A DNA stretch of 64,000 nt from JBQLZQ01 sp052168355. Lineage in GTDB: Bacteria > Pseudomonadota > Alphaproteobacteria > DSM-16000 > Inquilinaceae. Location: contig JBQLZQ010000023.1 in assembly GCA_052168355.1 (NCBI GenBank), positions 1-64,000 on the forward strand. Reading direction: 5' to 3'. The notes under the pieces are model-generated. The model saw only the letters and a list, made by a program, of their open reading frames with translations. It searched no databases and had not been told where the DNA came from. Each line of letters begins with the position of its first letter. Within the stretch, counting starts at the first letter, position 1. Shown piece after piece: positions 41,306 to 50,206 of the stretch. The position numbers were made by a program, and so were the translations under genes.

Positions 41306-41575
41306 TTATCGGGGCTCACGAGCGTCGGCAATGTCCAGGGGATAGCTGTGCCCGTTGACGACGGCGATCCAGCGACCCGGATCGTCGGGCCCGCCGACGC
41401 ATCGAAAGCGGTAGGCGAAGGTCGATCGCCGCGCCGCGCGCGCCCGCTCTGTGCCCGCGATCAACGCCGCCTGGTCGGCGCACCGTTGCGAACTGGCATA
41501 AAGGCTGGGCGACGTAATCCAGGTGCAATCGGCGGCGTTCAGCCCCACACACGCGACCAGCATCATCACGAACAT
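41306..41575 (-). CDS. Hypothetical small exported protein
   Basis: This 89-residue protein has an N-terminal hydrophobic segment (MFVMMLVACVGLNAADC), which could be a signal peptide or a weak lipobox, and a mature part with three Cys including YRFRCVG. The family is not recognised. The ATG at 41575 is chosen to give a signal start; the frame is open to 41677. It converges with ecfG copy 2, leaving only six bases between the stops. Confidence 0.6.
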   Translation of the reverse strand: MFVMMLVACVGLNAADCTWITSPSLYASSQRCADQAALIAGTERARAARRSTFAYRFRCVGGPDDPGRWIAVVNGHSYPLDIADAREPR

Positions 41576-41740
41576 CGCAAATTGCCCCTTTAAGCCGCCC
41601 CGACCGGCGGATCGGGGCACGTGGGTTGATGGTTTATCGTCGGCCCGGCGCGTGAAGTTATGGTTAACGGCAAGCAATGCCGATGATGACCCGTCAGGAT
41701 CGCTCCGCTCGATCGGGGGGTAGAAGGACGGCAGGAAGCG

Positions 41741-41765
41741 GGAACCAAATCACCGTGGCGGTGTT
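41741..41765 (+). promoter_or_regulatory. Near-consensus EcfG promoter of the PRC-barrel gene
   Basis: GGAAC (41741-41745), a 16-base spacer, then TGTT instead of CGTT. The start codon at 41832 is about 65 bases downstream. One mismatch in the -10 makes this weaker than the others. Confidence 0.5.
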
Positions 41766-41831
41766 TTCATCCTCATCCCTGCCGCGATGACGGCAGGTAC
41801 TGAGAAAATGGAACCTTATTAGGAGCGAGAG

Positions 41832-42542
41832 ATGTACAAGCTAATTCTGGCCACGACTTCTGCCATGGCGCTGATGACCACGGCTGCCGTTGCCCAGAAC
41901 GATCAGCCGGTTGCTGAAGAATGCATCGCCAATCTTCAGGCCTTCGATCAGGAGCTTGGAGAGAACGCGCCGGGCGTGGGCATGGTCGAGGCCAGCTATG
42001 GCCGCGATATGCGCCAACTTCGCGAGGCGGCCATGGTGTTTGCCCGCAACGGCAACCAGGACGGTTGCGAGATGGTCTTGAGCGAGATGCGCGACACCAT
42101 CGAAATGCGCCGGGAACGGATGGCCGAAACCGAGATCGATACCGATCAGATGCGGCTGGACTTCGAGGAGTCACTTGCCGCGGCGGTCGGTGTCGAGGAG
42201 CGCCCCGGCCTGATGCGCAGCGAAAACATCGTCGGCGCCAACCTCGTCAACATGCAAAACGAGGACTTGGGCGACATCGAAAGCGTGGTCCTGGACCCGG
42301 CCAAAGGCGACATCGCCTATGTGCTGGTCTCCAGCGGCGGGTTCCTGGGCATGGGCGAAGATTATGTGCCGGTTCCCTGGAGCGGCCTGAAGGTCACCCC
42401 GGACGGCGATACCTTCGTCCTCGACATGTCCGAGGAGCAGTTTGACGACGCGCCGACCATCAACACCGAACTGCTGGACACGGACCAGGCCGGTGAATGG
42501 CGTACCCAGGTGGAAGGATACTGGACCGCAAGTCGCGGCTGA
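41832..42542 (+). CDS. Secreted PRC-barrel protein
   Basis: This 236-residue exported protein has a signal peptide (about 1-22, ending AAVAQ), a helical region with two Cys (about 32 and 82), and a C-terminal PRC-barrel domain (about 135-205; GANLVNMQNEDLGDIESVV, then YVLVSSGGFLGMGEDYVPVPWS). Periplasmic PRC-barrel proteins are frequent in Rhizobiales and Rhodospirillales stress regulons; the exact role is unknown. TAGGAGCGAGAG precedes the ATG. A strong terminator follows. Confidence 0.85.
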   Translation: MYKLILATTSAMALMTTAAVAQNDQPVAEECIANLQAFDQELGENAPGVGMVEASYGRDMRQLREAAMVFARNGNQDGCEMVLSEMRDTIEMRRERMAETEIDTDQMRLDFEESLAAAVGVEERPGLMRSENIVGANLVNMQNEDLGDIESVVLDPAKGDIAYVLVSSGGFLGMGEDYVPVPWSGLKVTPDGDTFVLDMSEEQFDDAPTINTELLDTDQAGEWRTQVEGYWTASRG

Positions 42543-42566
42543 TTTTGTTCTCTCCGAAGGACACGG

Positions 42567-42594
42567 GGCGGCACCTTCGGGTGCCGCCTTTTTT
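42567..42594 (+). terminator. Rho-independent terminator of the PRC-barrel gene
   Basis: GGCGGCACC, loop TTCG, GGTGCCGCC (42567-42588), followed by six T. This is a textbook intrinsic terminator. Confidence 0.95.
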
Positions 42595-42624
42595 CGTGCC
42601 GGCGCCGACGCACCGGGTCCGCCT

Positions 42625-43122
42625 TCAAACGTCGCCGTCCCGCCGCTTCCCAGACGGGCGGGCAAACCGTTCCTCGAGCAGGTTCATTACGGTGAGGATG
42701 AAGATGTTGAACAGGAAGGCAATGCCGGCGATGACATAGTAGCCGCCGCCGCAGGCCAGGCCGATGATCCCGGCCAGCCAGATGTTGGCCGCCGACGTCA
42801 GCCCGTGCACCGCGCCGCGGGCCTGAATAATGGCGCCGGCGCCCAGGAACCCGATGGCCGCGACCACGGCCTCGATGACGCGCAGGGGATCGGTTCGGAC
42901 CCGGTCATCGTCGGGCACGGCGGTGGCGGCAATCAGTTCCAAGGCGATCAGGGTGGTGGTGGCGGCACCCAGGCAGATGAGCATATGGGTGCGCAGGCCG
43001 GCGGACTTGCCGCGAATCTCCCGGTCCAGACCGATAAAGAGCCCGAAGATGCAGGCAAGCCCCAGCCGTATCGCGATCTCGCCGATCGGCGTATGTGGGA
43101 CGATCCCCCATCCCTCCAGCAC
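42625..43122 (-). CDS. MgtC/SapB family membrane protein
   Basis: This 165-residue protein has four to five membrane helices and the MgtC/SapB motifs: RLGLACIFGLFIGLDREIRGK, AGLRTHMLICLGAA, and GFLGAGAIIQ. MgtC-type proteins modulate F-ATP synthase or membrane potential under Mg2+ limitation or stress. The start is GTG at 43122, because AGGGGAG lies eight bases upstream and the similarity begins just after it. The much longer open frame upstream is not family-like. It converges with the PRC-barrel gene. Confidence 0.9.
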   Translation of the reverse strand: MLEGWGIVPHTPIGEIAIRLGLACIFGLFIGLDREIRGKSAGLRTHMLICLGAATTTLIALELIAATAVPDDDRVRTDPLRVIEAVVAAIGFLGAGAIIQARGAVHGLTSAANIWLAGIIGLACGGGYYVIAGIAFLFNIFILTVMNLLEERFARPSGKRRDGDV

Positions 43123-43321
43123 CTCATTTCTCCCCTTCGTCGCTCCGCCGCTTGTTCCCACCCATCGGCTGTGGCGGTCAGGAACCACGCCACTTGCCAT
43201 GCGTGGCGCACATTGCTGCACCGCAATATGTCCGGGTTTCCAGCTATTTGAGAGATGATATTGAGTCCCACATTGATTGTCGAAGGCAATGATAGGCCTT
43301 CGCACCAATGGAGATAAGGTT

Positions 43322-43543
43322 ATGAACAGCACCGCGTTTAACCCCGCCACGTCCCGCGACACCGACCTGGGGGCGGTCAAGCACTCCGTTCTCGCCCGGA
43401 TCCAGAACTGGCGGGCCAAGCGTCGGGAATATACCCGCATCTATGACGAACTGACCCGCATGGGCGCCCGCGAGATGGACGAGCTGGGTATTTCCCCGGC
43501 CGATTTCCACAGCATCGCCAACGGCACGTTCCATCGCGACTGA
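43322..43543 (+). CDS. DUF1127 domain protein
   Basis: This 73-residue protein has an N-terminal polar part and a C-terminal DUF1127 domain, NWRAKRREYTRIYDELTRMG, then REMDELGISPADF. DUF1127 proteins are small Arg-rich proteins of Alphaproteobacteria; some bind RNA and affect phosphate and carbon metabolism. A GGAG site precedes the ATG. A GGAAC-N16-CGTG sequence lies 120 bases upstream, one base off the EcfG promoter. Confidence 0.9.
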   Translation: MNSTAFNPATSRDTDLGAVKHSVLARIQNWRAKRREYTRIYDELTRMGAREMDELGISPADFHSIANGTFHRD

Positions 43544-43741
43544 CCGGATACGGCCCTTCGGCCGGGACCGTTGGTCCCGGCCGGCCGCCCTTTCGCCAGC
43601 CCTTTCGAAGGCCTTGGGAAGGCCTTGGGAAGAACAGCGATAACCCCACGCCGACAATGGGTGAATTATCGCCTTCATCCCCGTATGCTCGGTCCCATAT
43701 AGATGAGCGTCAACGCCAAGGACCGACGGGGGAGGCTGACG

Positions 43742-44779
43742 ATGGATACCTATTTGCCGGATGTAGCGGACCGCGCCGCCGCGCCCCTGATCGATCCGTT
43801 CGGACGGGCGATCAGCTATCTCCGGGTCTCCGTCACCGATCGATGTGATTTCCGCTGCGTCTACTGCATGTCGGAGGCGATGACCTTTTTGCCGAAGGCC
43901 GAGCTTCTGACGCTGGAGGAACTCGACCGGGTCTGCACCGCCTTTATCGGCCTGGGTGTGCGAAAGCTTCGCCTGACCGGCGGCGAACCTCTGGTCCGGC
44001 GCAACATCATGGAGCTGATCCGCGGCCTTGGCCGCCATCTGGACAGCGGCGCGCTGGACGAACTGACCCTGACCACCAACGGCAGTCAGCTGGCCAAATA
44101 CGCCCAGGATCTCTATGCGTGCGGTGTCCGGCGGGTCAACGTATCGCTGGACACGCTGGATCCTGACAAGTTTTTGGCCATCACCCGCTGGGGAAAGTAC
44201 GACCGCGTGATGGACGGTCTGGCCGCCGCCGATAAGGCCGGTTTGGCGGTCAAGATCAACATGGTGGCGCTGAAGGGCGTCAACGAGGACGAAATCGACT
44301 CGATGGTCGCCTGGTGCGGCCAGCAGGGATTCGATATGACCCTGATCGAAGTGATGCCGATGGGCGATATCGGCGGCGAGACCAGAGTGGATCAGTATCT
44401 TCCCCTGTCATTGGTTCGATCCCGCCTGCGCGAACGCTGGACCCTGACCGACCTCGACTACTCCAGCGGAGGCCCGGCCCGCTATGTCCGGGTCGAGGAA
44501 ACGGGCCGCAAGATCGGCTTCATCACGCCCCTCACCCACAATTTCTGCGAAAGCTGCAACCGGGTCCGCCTGACCTGCACGGGCACCCTTTACATGTGCC
44601 TGGGTCAGGACGACGCCGCGGACCTGCGAACGCCCTTGCGGGCGGACCCTGGCAACGGCGTCCTGATCGACGCCATCGAAGAGGCCATCGGGCGCAAGCC
44701 CAAAGGCCATGACTTCGTCATCGACCGGCGCCACAAGACACCCGCCGTGGCCCGCCACATGAGCGTCACCGGGGGTTAG
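43742..44779 (+). CDS. moaA: GTP 3',8-cyclase MoaA
   Basis: MoaA is the radical-SAM enzyme that performs the first step of molybdopterin synthesis from GTP. The 345-residue protein has the radical-SAM cluster Cys35, Cys39 and Cys42 (CDFRCVYC), the SAM-binding GGEPLVR block, and the second cluster with NFCESCNRVRLTC and a later Cys in LYMCLG. It ends in the conserved Gly-Gly. The ATG at 43742 has GGGGGAGG just upstream; the ATG at 43703 has none. The last 14 bases overlap the convergent gene. Confidence 0.96.
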   Translation: MDTYLPDVADRAAAPLIDPFGRAISYLRVSVTDRCDFRCVYCMSEAMTFLPKAELLTLEELDRVCTAFIGLGVRKLRLTGGEPLVRRNIMELIRGLGRHLDSGALDELTLTTNGSQLAKYAQDLYACGVRRVNVSLDTLDPDKFLAITRWGKYDRVMDGLAAADKAGLAVKINMVALKGVNEDEIDSMVAWCGQQGFDMTLIEVMPMGDIGGETRVDQYLPLSLVRSRLRERWTLTDLDYSSGGPARYVRVEETGRKIGFITPLTHNFCESCNRVRLTCTGTLYMCLGQDDAADLRTPLRADPGNGVLIDAIEEAIGRKPKGHDFVIDRRHKTPAVARHMSVTGG

Positions 44780-45224
44780 CACCAGCCTGACGCCGCTTCA
44801 GGGCGTCGGTCAGGTCCTTGACGTACTGTTGGGCGATCCGCGACGCCTCGCTCCGGCCCGCCTCGACCGATGGCAGGGTGCCGGCCGGCGGCGACGTATC
44901 CAACGGCAGCGCGGACCGGAACGGGCCAGCCGAGCCGGTAGGACGCTCGAGGCGCCGGACCTCCCACGCCCGCTGTCCCAGCTCCCGGCGCTCCAGAACA
45001 TTGCCGACCCGCCGCTGATCCAGGGCCCGGGCCTGAACCGCCGATCTCGCTCCGCCGATAGCGTTGAGACGGCGGCGCTCCAATTCGAGCAGCGCCCGAT
45101 CCCGGCTGGCGCGTTCCAGCCGCCAACCGCTGTCGTCGGCCTGGGCGGCGACCGGGATGCCCGCCCCCAGGCAGATCAGCATCACGCCCGTCAGGGCGGC
45201 AACGAGGCCGACAGGTTTCATCAT
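44766..45224 (-). CDS. Hypothetical secreted protein
   Basis: This 152-residue protein has a signal peptide (about 1-27, ending PVAAQADD) and a mature Arg/Glu-rich helical region (SRDRALLELERRRL) followed by a Ser/Pro stretch and a C-terminal helix (IAQQYVKDLTDALKRR). The family is not recognised. The ATG at 45224 (MMKPVGLVAAL) gives a normal signal peptide. The 3' end overlaps moaA by 14 bases. Confidence 0.7.
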   Translation of the reverse strand: MMKPVGLVAALTGVMLICLGAGIPVAAQADDSGWRLERASRDRALLELERRRLNAIGGARSAVQARALDQRRVGNVLERRELGQRAWEVRRLERPTGSAGPFRSALPLDTSPPAGTLPSVEAGRSEASRIAQQYVKDLTDALKRRQAGANPR

Positions 45225-45402
45225 CAATATCTTGGGGGCGGATTGTCGTTCCGCCAGAGCCGCGCGGCCCCTTGAGTCAAAAAAAACTTTCGTCAATAAG
45301 CTCAAGACTCATCGATTGCCTCTATCAACATTCGACTTAAAAATATATGATGTGATGCAGGTTTAATCTTTGATTTTTAATGAGAATAGCTGACTTTTCT
45401 CT

Positions 45403-45410
45403 TTAACCAT
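45403..45410 (+). promoter_or_regulatory. TTAACCAT half-site upstream of the GGDEF-EAL gene
   Basis: The CtrA-like octamer TTAACCAT lies 51 bases before the GGDEF-EAL start codon, in a markedly AT-rich 240-base intergenic region (45225-45460). Promoter activity is likely in this region, but no consensus sigma-70 pair is clear by eye. Confidence 0.3.
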
Positions 45411-45460
45411 CAAGGTGACGGAGACCAACAGCATCCCGTAATTTAGATATTTAAACAAAA

Positions 45461-47581
45461 ATGAATCTAAACAGGAAGCGATTGTTGTCTAGGCTGGGAA
45501 TTTCGCCCAGGGGGAGGCGCGGGCCCTCCGATCGGGACGCTGTGCCGGCTCCCAGCGAGGATCTCTCCCACTATCGGAACCTCATCGCCAAGTCGCCGGA
45601 CGCCATCGCGGTCATTCAAGATGGCTTCGTCCGGTTCGTCAACGACCGCGCCATCTCGATGTTTCGCGCATCGTCGGCCGCCGACATGATCGGCCGGCAG
45701 GCCATCGATATGGTCGAACCGTCGTTCCATGCCGTGATTGCCGACCGCATGCAACGGGTGGTGGGCGATGTGCAGCCCACGACGCCGCTGGAAATGCGGC
45801 TGTTGCGCTTGGATGGCGCAAGCTTTGACGCCGAGGTCCAAAGCGGCCCGGTCCTGCTCGATGGCCGCCCGGCCATCCAGACCATCATGCGCGACATCGG
45901 CCGCCGGAAGCGGGCGGAGATGGAATTGCTCAAGCTGTCCCAAGTGGTGAAGCAGAGCCCCTCGTCGGTCATGATCACGGATACGGATGGACGGATCGAA
46001 TACGTCAACCCGCGGTTTGAAACCCTGACCGGCTACACGTTCGATGAGCTGATCGGGCAACGGCCGGACTTTCTGCTGACCCGTCACACGCCGCGCCGGA
46101 CCTTTGCCGATCTGCGCCGGGCCATGCGCAACGGCCTGCCGTGGCGGGGCGAGCTGCGCGGCCGCCGCAAGTGGGGCGAACCGACCTGGGAATATGTCGT
46201 GATTTCACCCATCCGGGGAACCAACGGAACCATCACCAACTACATCGTGACCAGCGAACACATCGACATTCAAAAGGATTACGAGGAAAAGCTGGCGCGG
46301 CACACTAACTACGACGATCTCACCGGACTGCCGCGCATGACTCTGGGCTCCGATCGGCTGACCCAGGCGCTCAGCGCGGCCGATGGGCGCGCGGTCGCCG
46401 TCGGGTTCGTGGACATCGACAATCTGAAGCGGGTCAACGAAACCATGGGCCACGCGGCCGGCGACCGGGTGCTGGTGGAAACCGCCCATCGGCTGCGAAA
46501 GGCGCTGCCGCCAAGGGCCACGGTGGCGCGCTACAGCGGCGGTGAGTTCATGGTCGTTCTGCCGGATCTGCGCCGTGGCGAGGATTCCGAGCCCTCGGCG
46601 CGCGCCCTTCTCGATGTCTTCGCCACGCCTTTCACGATTGAACGGACCAGCTTTCCCATCACCGCCGGGGTGGGGTTCAGCATCTTTCCCGGCGACGGCC
46701 GGGATGCCGACATCCTGATCCGTAACGCCAATGCGGCCCTCCATCAGGCGAAGAAGGCCGGACCCGGATCCTATCGCTATTTCGAGCCGTCGATGAATGC
46801 CAAGGCTGTACAACGCCTGCGGGTCGAGACAGCCCTGCGGGCCGGGCTGCTGCGCGACGAATTCTCGGTGCAGTTCCAACCGCTGGTCGACTGCCGCACC
46901 GGTCAGGTCAGGGGTGCCGAAGCCCTGGTCCGCTGGCACAGCGCCGATTTGGGCGACATGCCGCCCGACCGGTTTATCCCGCTGGCCGAGGAAACGGGCC
47001 TGATCCTGCCGATCGGGGCCAGCGTCTTGGCCGATGCGTGCCGGGAGGCCCGGCGCTGGCGCGATGCGGGCCATTGCGATCTGTTCATTGCCGTCAACAC
47101 CGCCGCCAAGCAGTTTCGCGCCGGCAACCTGATCGAGGTGGTGGATCGGGCCCTGGCCGAGGCCGGATTGCCAGCCCACTGCCTGGAGCTGGAAATCACC
47201 GAGAGCGCCCTGATGGACGACCTGGATGCGGTGCTGCCCACCTTGCGCGGTCTGCGGGACCGGGGCGTGGGCATTTCCATCGACGATTTCGGCACCGGGT
47301 ATTCGTCGCTCGGCTACCTTCGGCAGTTCCCCCTCGACACGCTCAAGATCGACCGAACCTTCCTGGCCGACGCCGGCGAACCCAACGGCGGCGCCATTGC
47401 CCGCGCCATCATCGCGATGGCCCGCAGCGTCGGTCTGCGGACCGTCGGCGAAGGGGTGGAGACCCCGGCGCAACACAGACTTCTGACCGACGAGGGTTGT
47501 GATCTGGCGCAGGGCTTCCTGTTCGGCGCCCCCCTGCCGGGCGCCGAGTTCCTCGCATCCCTCGACGCTAGCCGGCCTTGA
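45461..47581 (+). CDS. PAS-PAS-GGDEF-EAL cyclic-di-GMP protein
   Basis: This 706-residue soluble protein has two PAS domains (about 25-150 and 155-275), a GGDEF domain (about 285-440) and an EAL domain (about 455-700). The GGDEF signature is degenerate: SGGEF at residues 359-363, so cyclase activity is doubtful. The EAL domain is intact: EALVRW with Glu487, LEITESALMDD, DDFGTGYSSL and GEGVET. A phosphodiesterase with a regulatory GGDEF domain is the best prediction. It is a single gene in an AT-rich intergenic setting. Confidence 0.93.
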   Translation: MNLNRKRLLSRLGISPRGRRGPSDRDAVPAPSEDLSHYRNLIAKSPDAIAVIQDGFVRFVNDRAISMFRASSAADMIGRQAIDMVEPSFHAVIADRMQRVVGDVQPTTPLEMRLLRLDGASFDAEVQSGPVLLDGRPAIQTIMRDIGRRKRAEMELLKLSQVVKQSPSSVMITDTDGRIEYVNPRFETLTGYTFDELIGQRPDFLLTRHTPRRTFADLRRAMRNGLPWRGELRGRRKWGEPTWEYVVISPIRGTNGTITNYIVTSEHIDIQKDYEEKLARHTNYDDLTGLPRMTLGSDRLTQALSAADGRAVAVGFVDIDNLKRVNETMGHAAGDRVLVETAHRLRKALPPRATVARYSGGEFMVVLPDLRRGEDSEPSARALLDVFATPFTIERTSFPITAGVGFSIFPGDGRDADILIRNANAALHQAKKAGPGSYRYFEPSMNAKAVQRLRVETALRAGLLRDEFSVQFQPLVDCRTGQVRGAEALVRWHSADLGDMPPDRFIPLAEETGLILPIGASVLADACREARRWRDAGHCDLFIAVNTAAKQFRAGNLIEVVDRALAEAGLPAHCLELEITESALMDDLDAVLPTLRGLRDRGVGISIDDFGTGYSSLGYLRQFPLDTLKIDRTFLADAGEPNGGAIARAIIAMARSVGLRTVGEGVETPAQHRLLTDEGCDLAQGFLFGAPLPGAEFLASLDASRP

Positions 47582-47737
47582 GGCAGATCCCATGCGCGCC
47601 GGCGACGCCGCGAGACACGGCAACGGCGCCGTCCTTCAAGGACCCCGGCGCGAAGGCGGGGGATCGCGTCTTTTCGTGTGCGGCGTCTCCACCCGAAACC
47701 TCTCTCGAACGAACCCGCAACGGACGCGGAGCCGCCG

Positions 47738-48268
47738 TCACTCGATCGCGAACTGATGGGAGTAGGTCTGGCCGTCGCTGATGGTCAGTTGGCGGAACCC
47801 CAGCAGTTTTAGGAGATCGAGGAAGGTGTAATGGTCCTCGACCTCGTTCTGGATGAAGATCGGGCTGGCCCGCGCCACGGAGGTGAGCTGCGCCAGCATG
47901 GCGCGGGCCTGGTACAGGGTCACCAGCGCATCGCGGTCGAGCGTCACGATGATCATCTTCTCGGCATCGGTCCCCTTGGGAAACATGGCCCATCGCGGCG
48001 GATAGGCCTGGCCAAGCTGTTCCTTGGTCACTCCCACCACGAACCCGATCCGGCGCAGCCGGTCGCTGCCCGGCAGCACCCCGGCCGGCGAGGGATAGGT
48101 CTCCGACGACGTGACCTTCGGATAGTAGTAATCGTCATGCCGGTCCCCCTCGTCCTGGGCCAGGGCCGGTCCGGCCACGCAGGCGGCGGCGACCAGCAGG
48201 GCGGCGGCGATCGACCGGACCGGATTGGAAGCAGGCGGGCGGATGGGCAGGCCGGCGGGTGTCGTCAT
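47738..48268 (-). CDS. Conserved secreted protein of unknown function
   Basis: This 176-residue protein has a signal peptide (about 15-38, ending GPALAQDE) and a mature domain starting HDDYYYPKVTSSETY, then VTLDRDALVTLYQARAMLAQLTS and FLDLLKLLGFRQLTISDG. I recognise this as a family widespread in Alphaproteobacteria that some databases label as a molybdopterin-guanine dinucleotide protein. Export and the absence of any nucleotide motif argue against that name. It is divergent from NAD kinase. Confidence 0.75.
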   Translation of the reverse strand: MTTPAGLPIRPPASNPVRSIAAALLVAAACVAGPALAQDEGDRHDDYYYPKVTSSETYPSPAGVLPGSDRLRRIGFVVGVTKEQLGQAYPPRWAMFPKGTDAEKMIIVTLDRDALVTLYQARAMLAQLTSVARASPIFIQNEVEDHYTFLDLLKLLGFRQLTISDGQTYSHQFAIE

Positions 48269-48374
48269 GGGCGGGCTCCTTCGATTCGTTGCCTGGGCCC
48301 ATGGACGGGCCTGCCCTATCGTGGCACAACCGCGCCTGGATCGGAATTCGATGTCACGCCAAATCTCGCCGATA

Positions 48375-49157
48375 ATGTCCCAGACAGATCCCGCCTCGAT
48401 GAAAATCGGGTTTGTCGCCGCCGAGACGGCGGAGGCCCGGTCGGCGCGCGCGCGACTGGTCGAACGCTATGGCGAAGCGCCGCTGGAGGACGCCGACCGC
48501 ATCGTGGCGCTGGGCGGCGACGGGCTGATGCTGGAAACCCTGCACCGCGCCCTGGACCGGAGCACGCCGATCTTCGGCATGAATTGCGGTTCGGTCGGCT
48601 TTCTTCTCAACGACTACCGGGAAGACGATCTGCCGTCCCGCCTGTACCGCGCCCAGGCCGTCACCCTGCACCCGTTGCGGATGACCGCGACCTGTGTGGA
48701 CGGCGCGGTGACGGAGGCCTTGGCCATCAACGAGGTGTCGCTGCTGCGCGAAACCCGTCAGGCGGCCAAGCTTAAGATCAGCATCGACGGCGTGGTGCGC
48801 CTGCCCGAACTGATCTGCGACGGCGCCCTGGTGTCGACCCCGGCCGGCAGCACGGCCTATAATCTGTCGGCCCATGGCCCCATCATCCCGCTGGGCGCAG
48901 CGGTGATGGCCCTGACCCCCATCAGCGCCTTCCGCCCGCGCCGCTGGCGCGGGGCCTTGCTGCCGCATGGGGCGGTGATCGGGTTCGAAGTGCTGGAGGC
49001 GCACAAGCGCCCGGTCAGCGCCGTCGCCGATTTCACCGAGGTGCGCGACATCGCCGGCGTGGAGGTGCGCGAGGACCGCGGCGTCGCCCTGACGCTGCTG
49101 TTCGACCCCGAGCAGAACCTGGAGGAGCGCATTCTCAAGGAACAGTTCGAGCCGTAA
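48375..49157 (+). CDS. nadK: NAD kinase
   Basis: NadK phosphorylates NAD to NADP using ATP. The 260-residue protein has the GGDGLMLETLH motif (GGDG nucleotide site), the NEVSLLRE block and the conserved DGALVSTPAGSTAYNLSAHG region, split here as DGALVSTPAGST and AYNLSAHG. Starts at 48351, 48375 and 48399 are all in frame. The last gives MKIGFVAAE, close to where conservation begins, and none has a clear ribosome site. Confidence 0.93.
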   Translation: MSQTDPASMKIGFVAAETAEARSARARLVERYGEAPLEDADRIVALGGDGLMLETLHRALDRSTPIFGMNCGSVGFLLNDYREDDLPSRLYRAQAVTLHPLRMTATCVDGAVTEALAINEVSLLRETRQAAKLKISIDGVVRLPELICDGALVSTPAGSTAYNLSAHGPIIPLGAAVMALTPISAFRPRRWRGALLPHGAVIGFEVLEAHKRPVSAVADFTEVRDIAGVEVREDRGVALTLLFDPEQNLEERILKEQFEP

Positions 49158-49250
49158 TGATGCAGGCCCCGGCCTGGAAGCGCCGCCGCCCTTGGGCCAT
49201 AATGGCAAAGCGCCTGTCTTGGCCCTTCCCTTCTTCGCTTGAGAGCATGC

Positions 49251-50201
49251 ATGGATCCCAACACCTATCCGATCGAGCTTGACGCCCCCGACATCGAGCC
49301 CTATCGGGCCGGGAACACCGGTGTGCCCTACTACACCACCTTCGACAGCGGCCGGCCGGGACCGCATCTGCTGATCAACGCCCTGATCCACGGCAACGAA
49401 TTGTGCGGTGCCATCGCCCTCGATTTTCTGTTCCGGAACGAGGTCCGGCCGCTATTGGGCCGCCTGACGCTGGGCTTTGCCAACGTTGTCGCCTATCGGG
49501 CCTTCGATCCGGCGCGGCCGATGGCGTCGCGCTATCTCGATGAGGATATGAACCGCGTCTGGGACCCGTCGACCCTGGACGGCGACCGGCGGTCGCGGGA
49601 GCTGGATCGGGCGCGGGAGATCCGGCCGCTGATCGACCGGGTCGATCATCTGTTCGACATCCATTCGATGCAGCACCGTACCCCGCCCCTGATGCTGGCC
49701 GGCCCGCTGGCCAAGGGCCGGTCCCTGGCCCATGCCCTGGGCTTTCCCGCCGACGTGGTCTGCGATGGCGGCCATTCGGCCGGGCGGCGCCTGCGCGATT
49801 ACGGCCCCTTTGGGGATTCCGACGCGCCGAACACCGCCCTGCTGATCGAATGCGGCCAGCATTGGGAAGCCGCCGCCGCCGGGGTCGCCATCGAGAGCGT
49901 GATGCGATTCCTTCTGCATTACGGCGTCATCGATCCGGCCATCGCCGCCCCGCATTTGACCGCGACCTTGCCGCCCCAGCGCACCATCGAGGTGACCCAG
50001 GCGGTGACCGTCGGTTCCGACCGGTTCATCTTCGCGCAGCCGTTCACGGGCATGGAGGTGCTGCCCCATGCCGGCGATGCGATTGCCGACGATGACGGCC
50101 ACCCGGTCGTCGCGCCCTACGACAATTGCGTTCTGATCATGCCGTCGCGCCGGCTGTCACCGGGCCAGACGGCGGTCCGGCTCGGTCGCGTTGTCGCCTG
50201 A
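49251..50201 (+). CDS. Succinylglutamate desuccinylase/aspartoacylase family hydrolase
   Basis: This 316-residue zinc carboxypeptidase-like protein of the AstE/AspA group has the zinc ligands HGNE (His and Glu, about residues 46-49) and a later His in DIHSMQH, and the catalytic Glu in LLIECGQHWE. Family members hydrolyse N-acyl amino acids such as N-acetylaspartate or N-succinylglutamate; the substrate here is unknown. It is followed five bases later by an AbrB-type permease gene, and the two are likely co-transcribed. Confidence 0.88.
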   Translation: MDPNTYPIELDAPDIEPYRAGNTGVPYYTTFDSGRPGPHLLINALIHGNELCGAIALDFLFRNEVRPLLGRLTLGFANVVAYRAFDPARPMASRYLDEDMNRVWDPSTLDGDRRSRELDRAREIRPLIDRVDHLFDIHSMQHRTPPLMLAGPLAKGRSLAHALGFPADVVCDGGHSAGRRLRDYGPFGDSDAPNTALLIECGQHWEAAAAGVAIESVMRFLLHYGVIDPAIAAPHLTATLPPQRTIEVTQAVTVGSDRFIFAQPFTGMEVLPHAGDAIADDDGHPVVAPYDNCVLIMPSRRLSPGQTAVRLGRVVA

Positions 50202-50206
50202 CCGCA

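Noticed and set aside
43181..43205. GGAAC-N16-CGTG before the DUF1127 gene
   Set aside because: The -10 has a mismatch in the conserved last T; I mention it only in the gene entry, not as a promoter.
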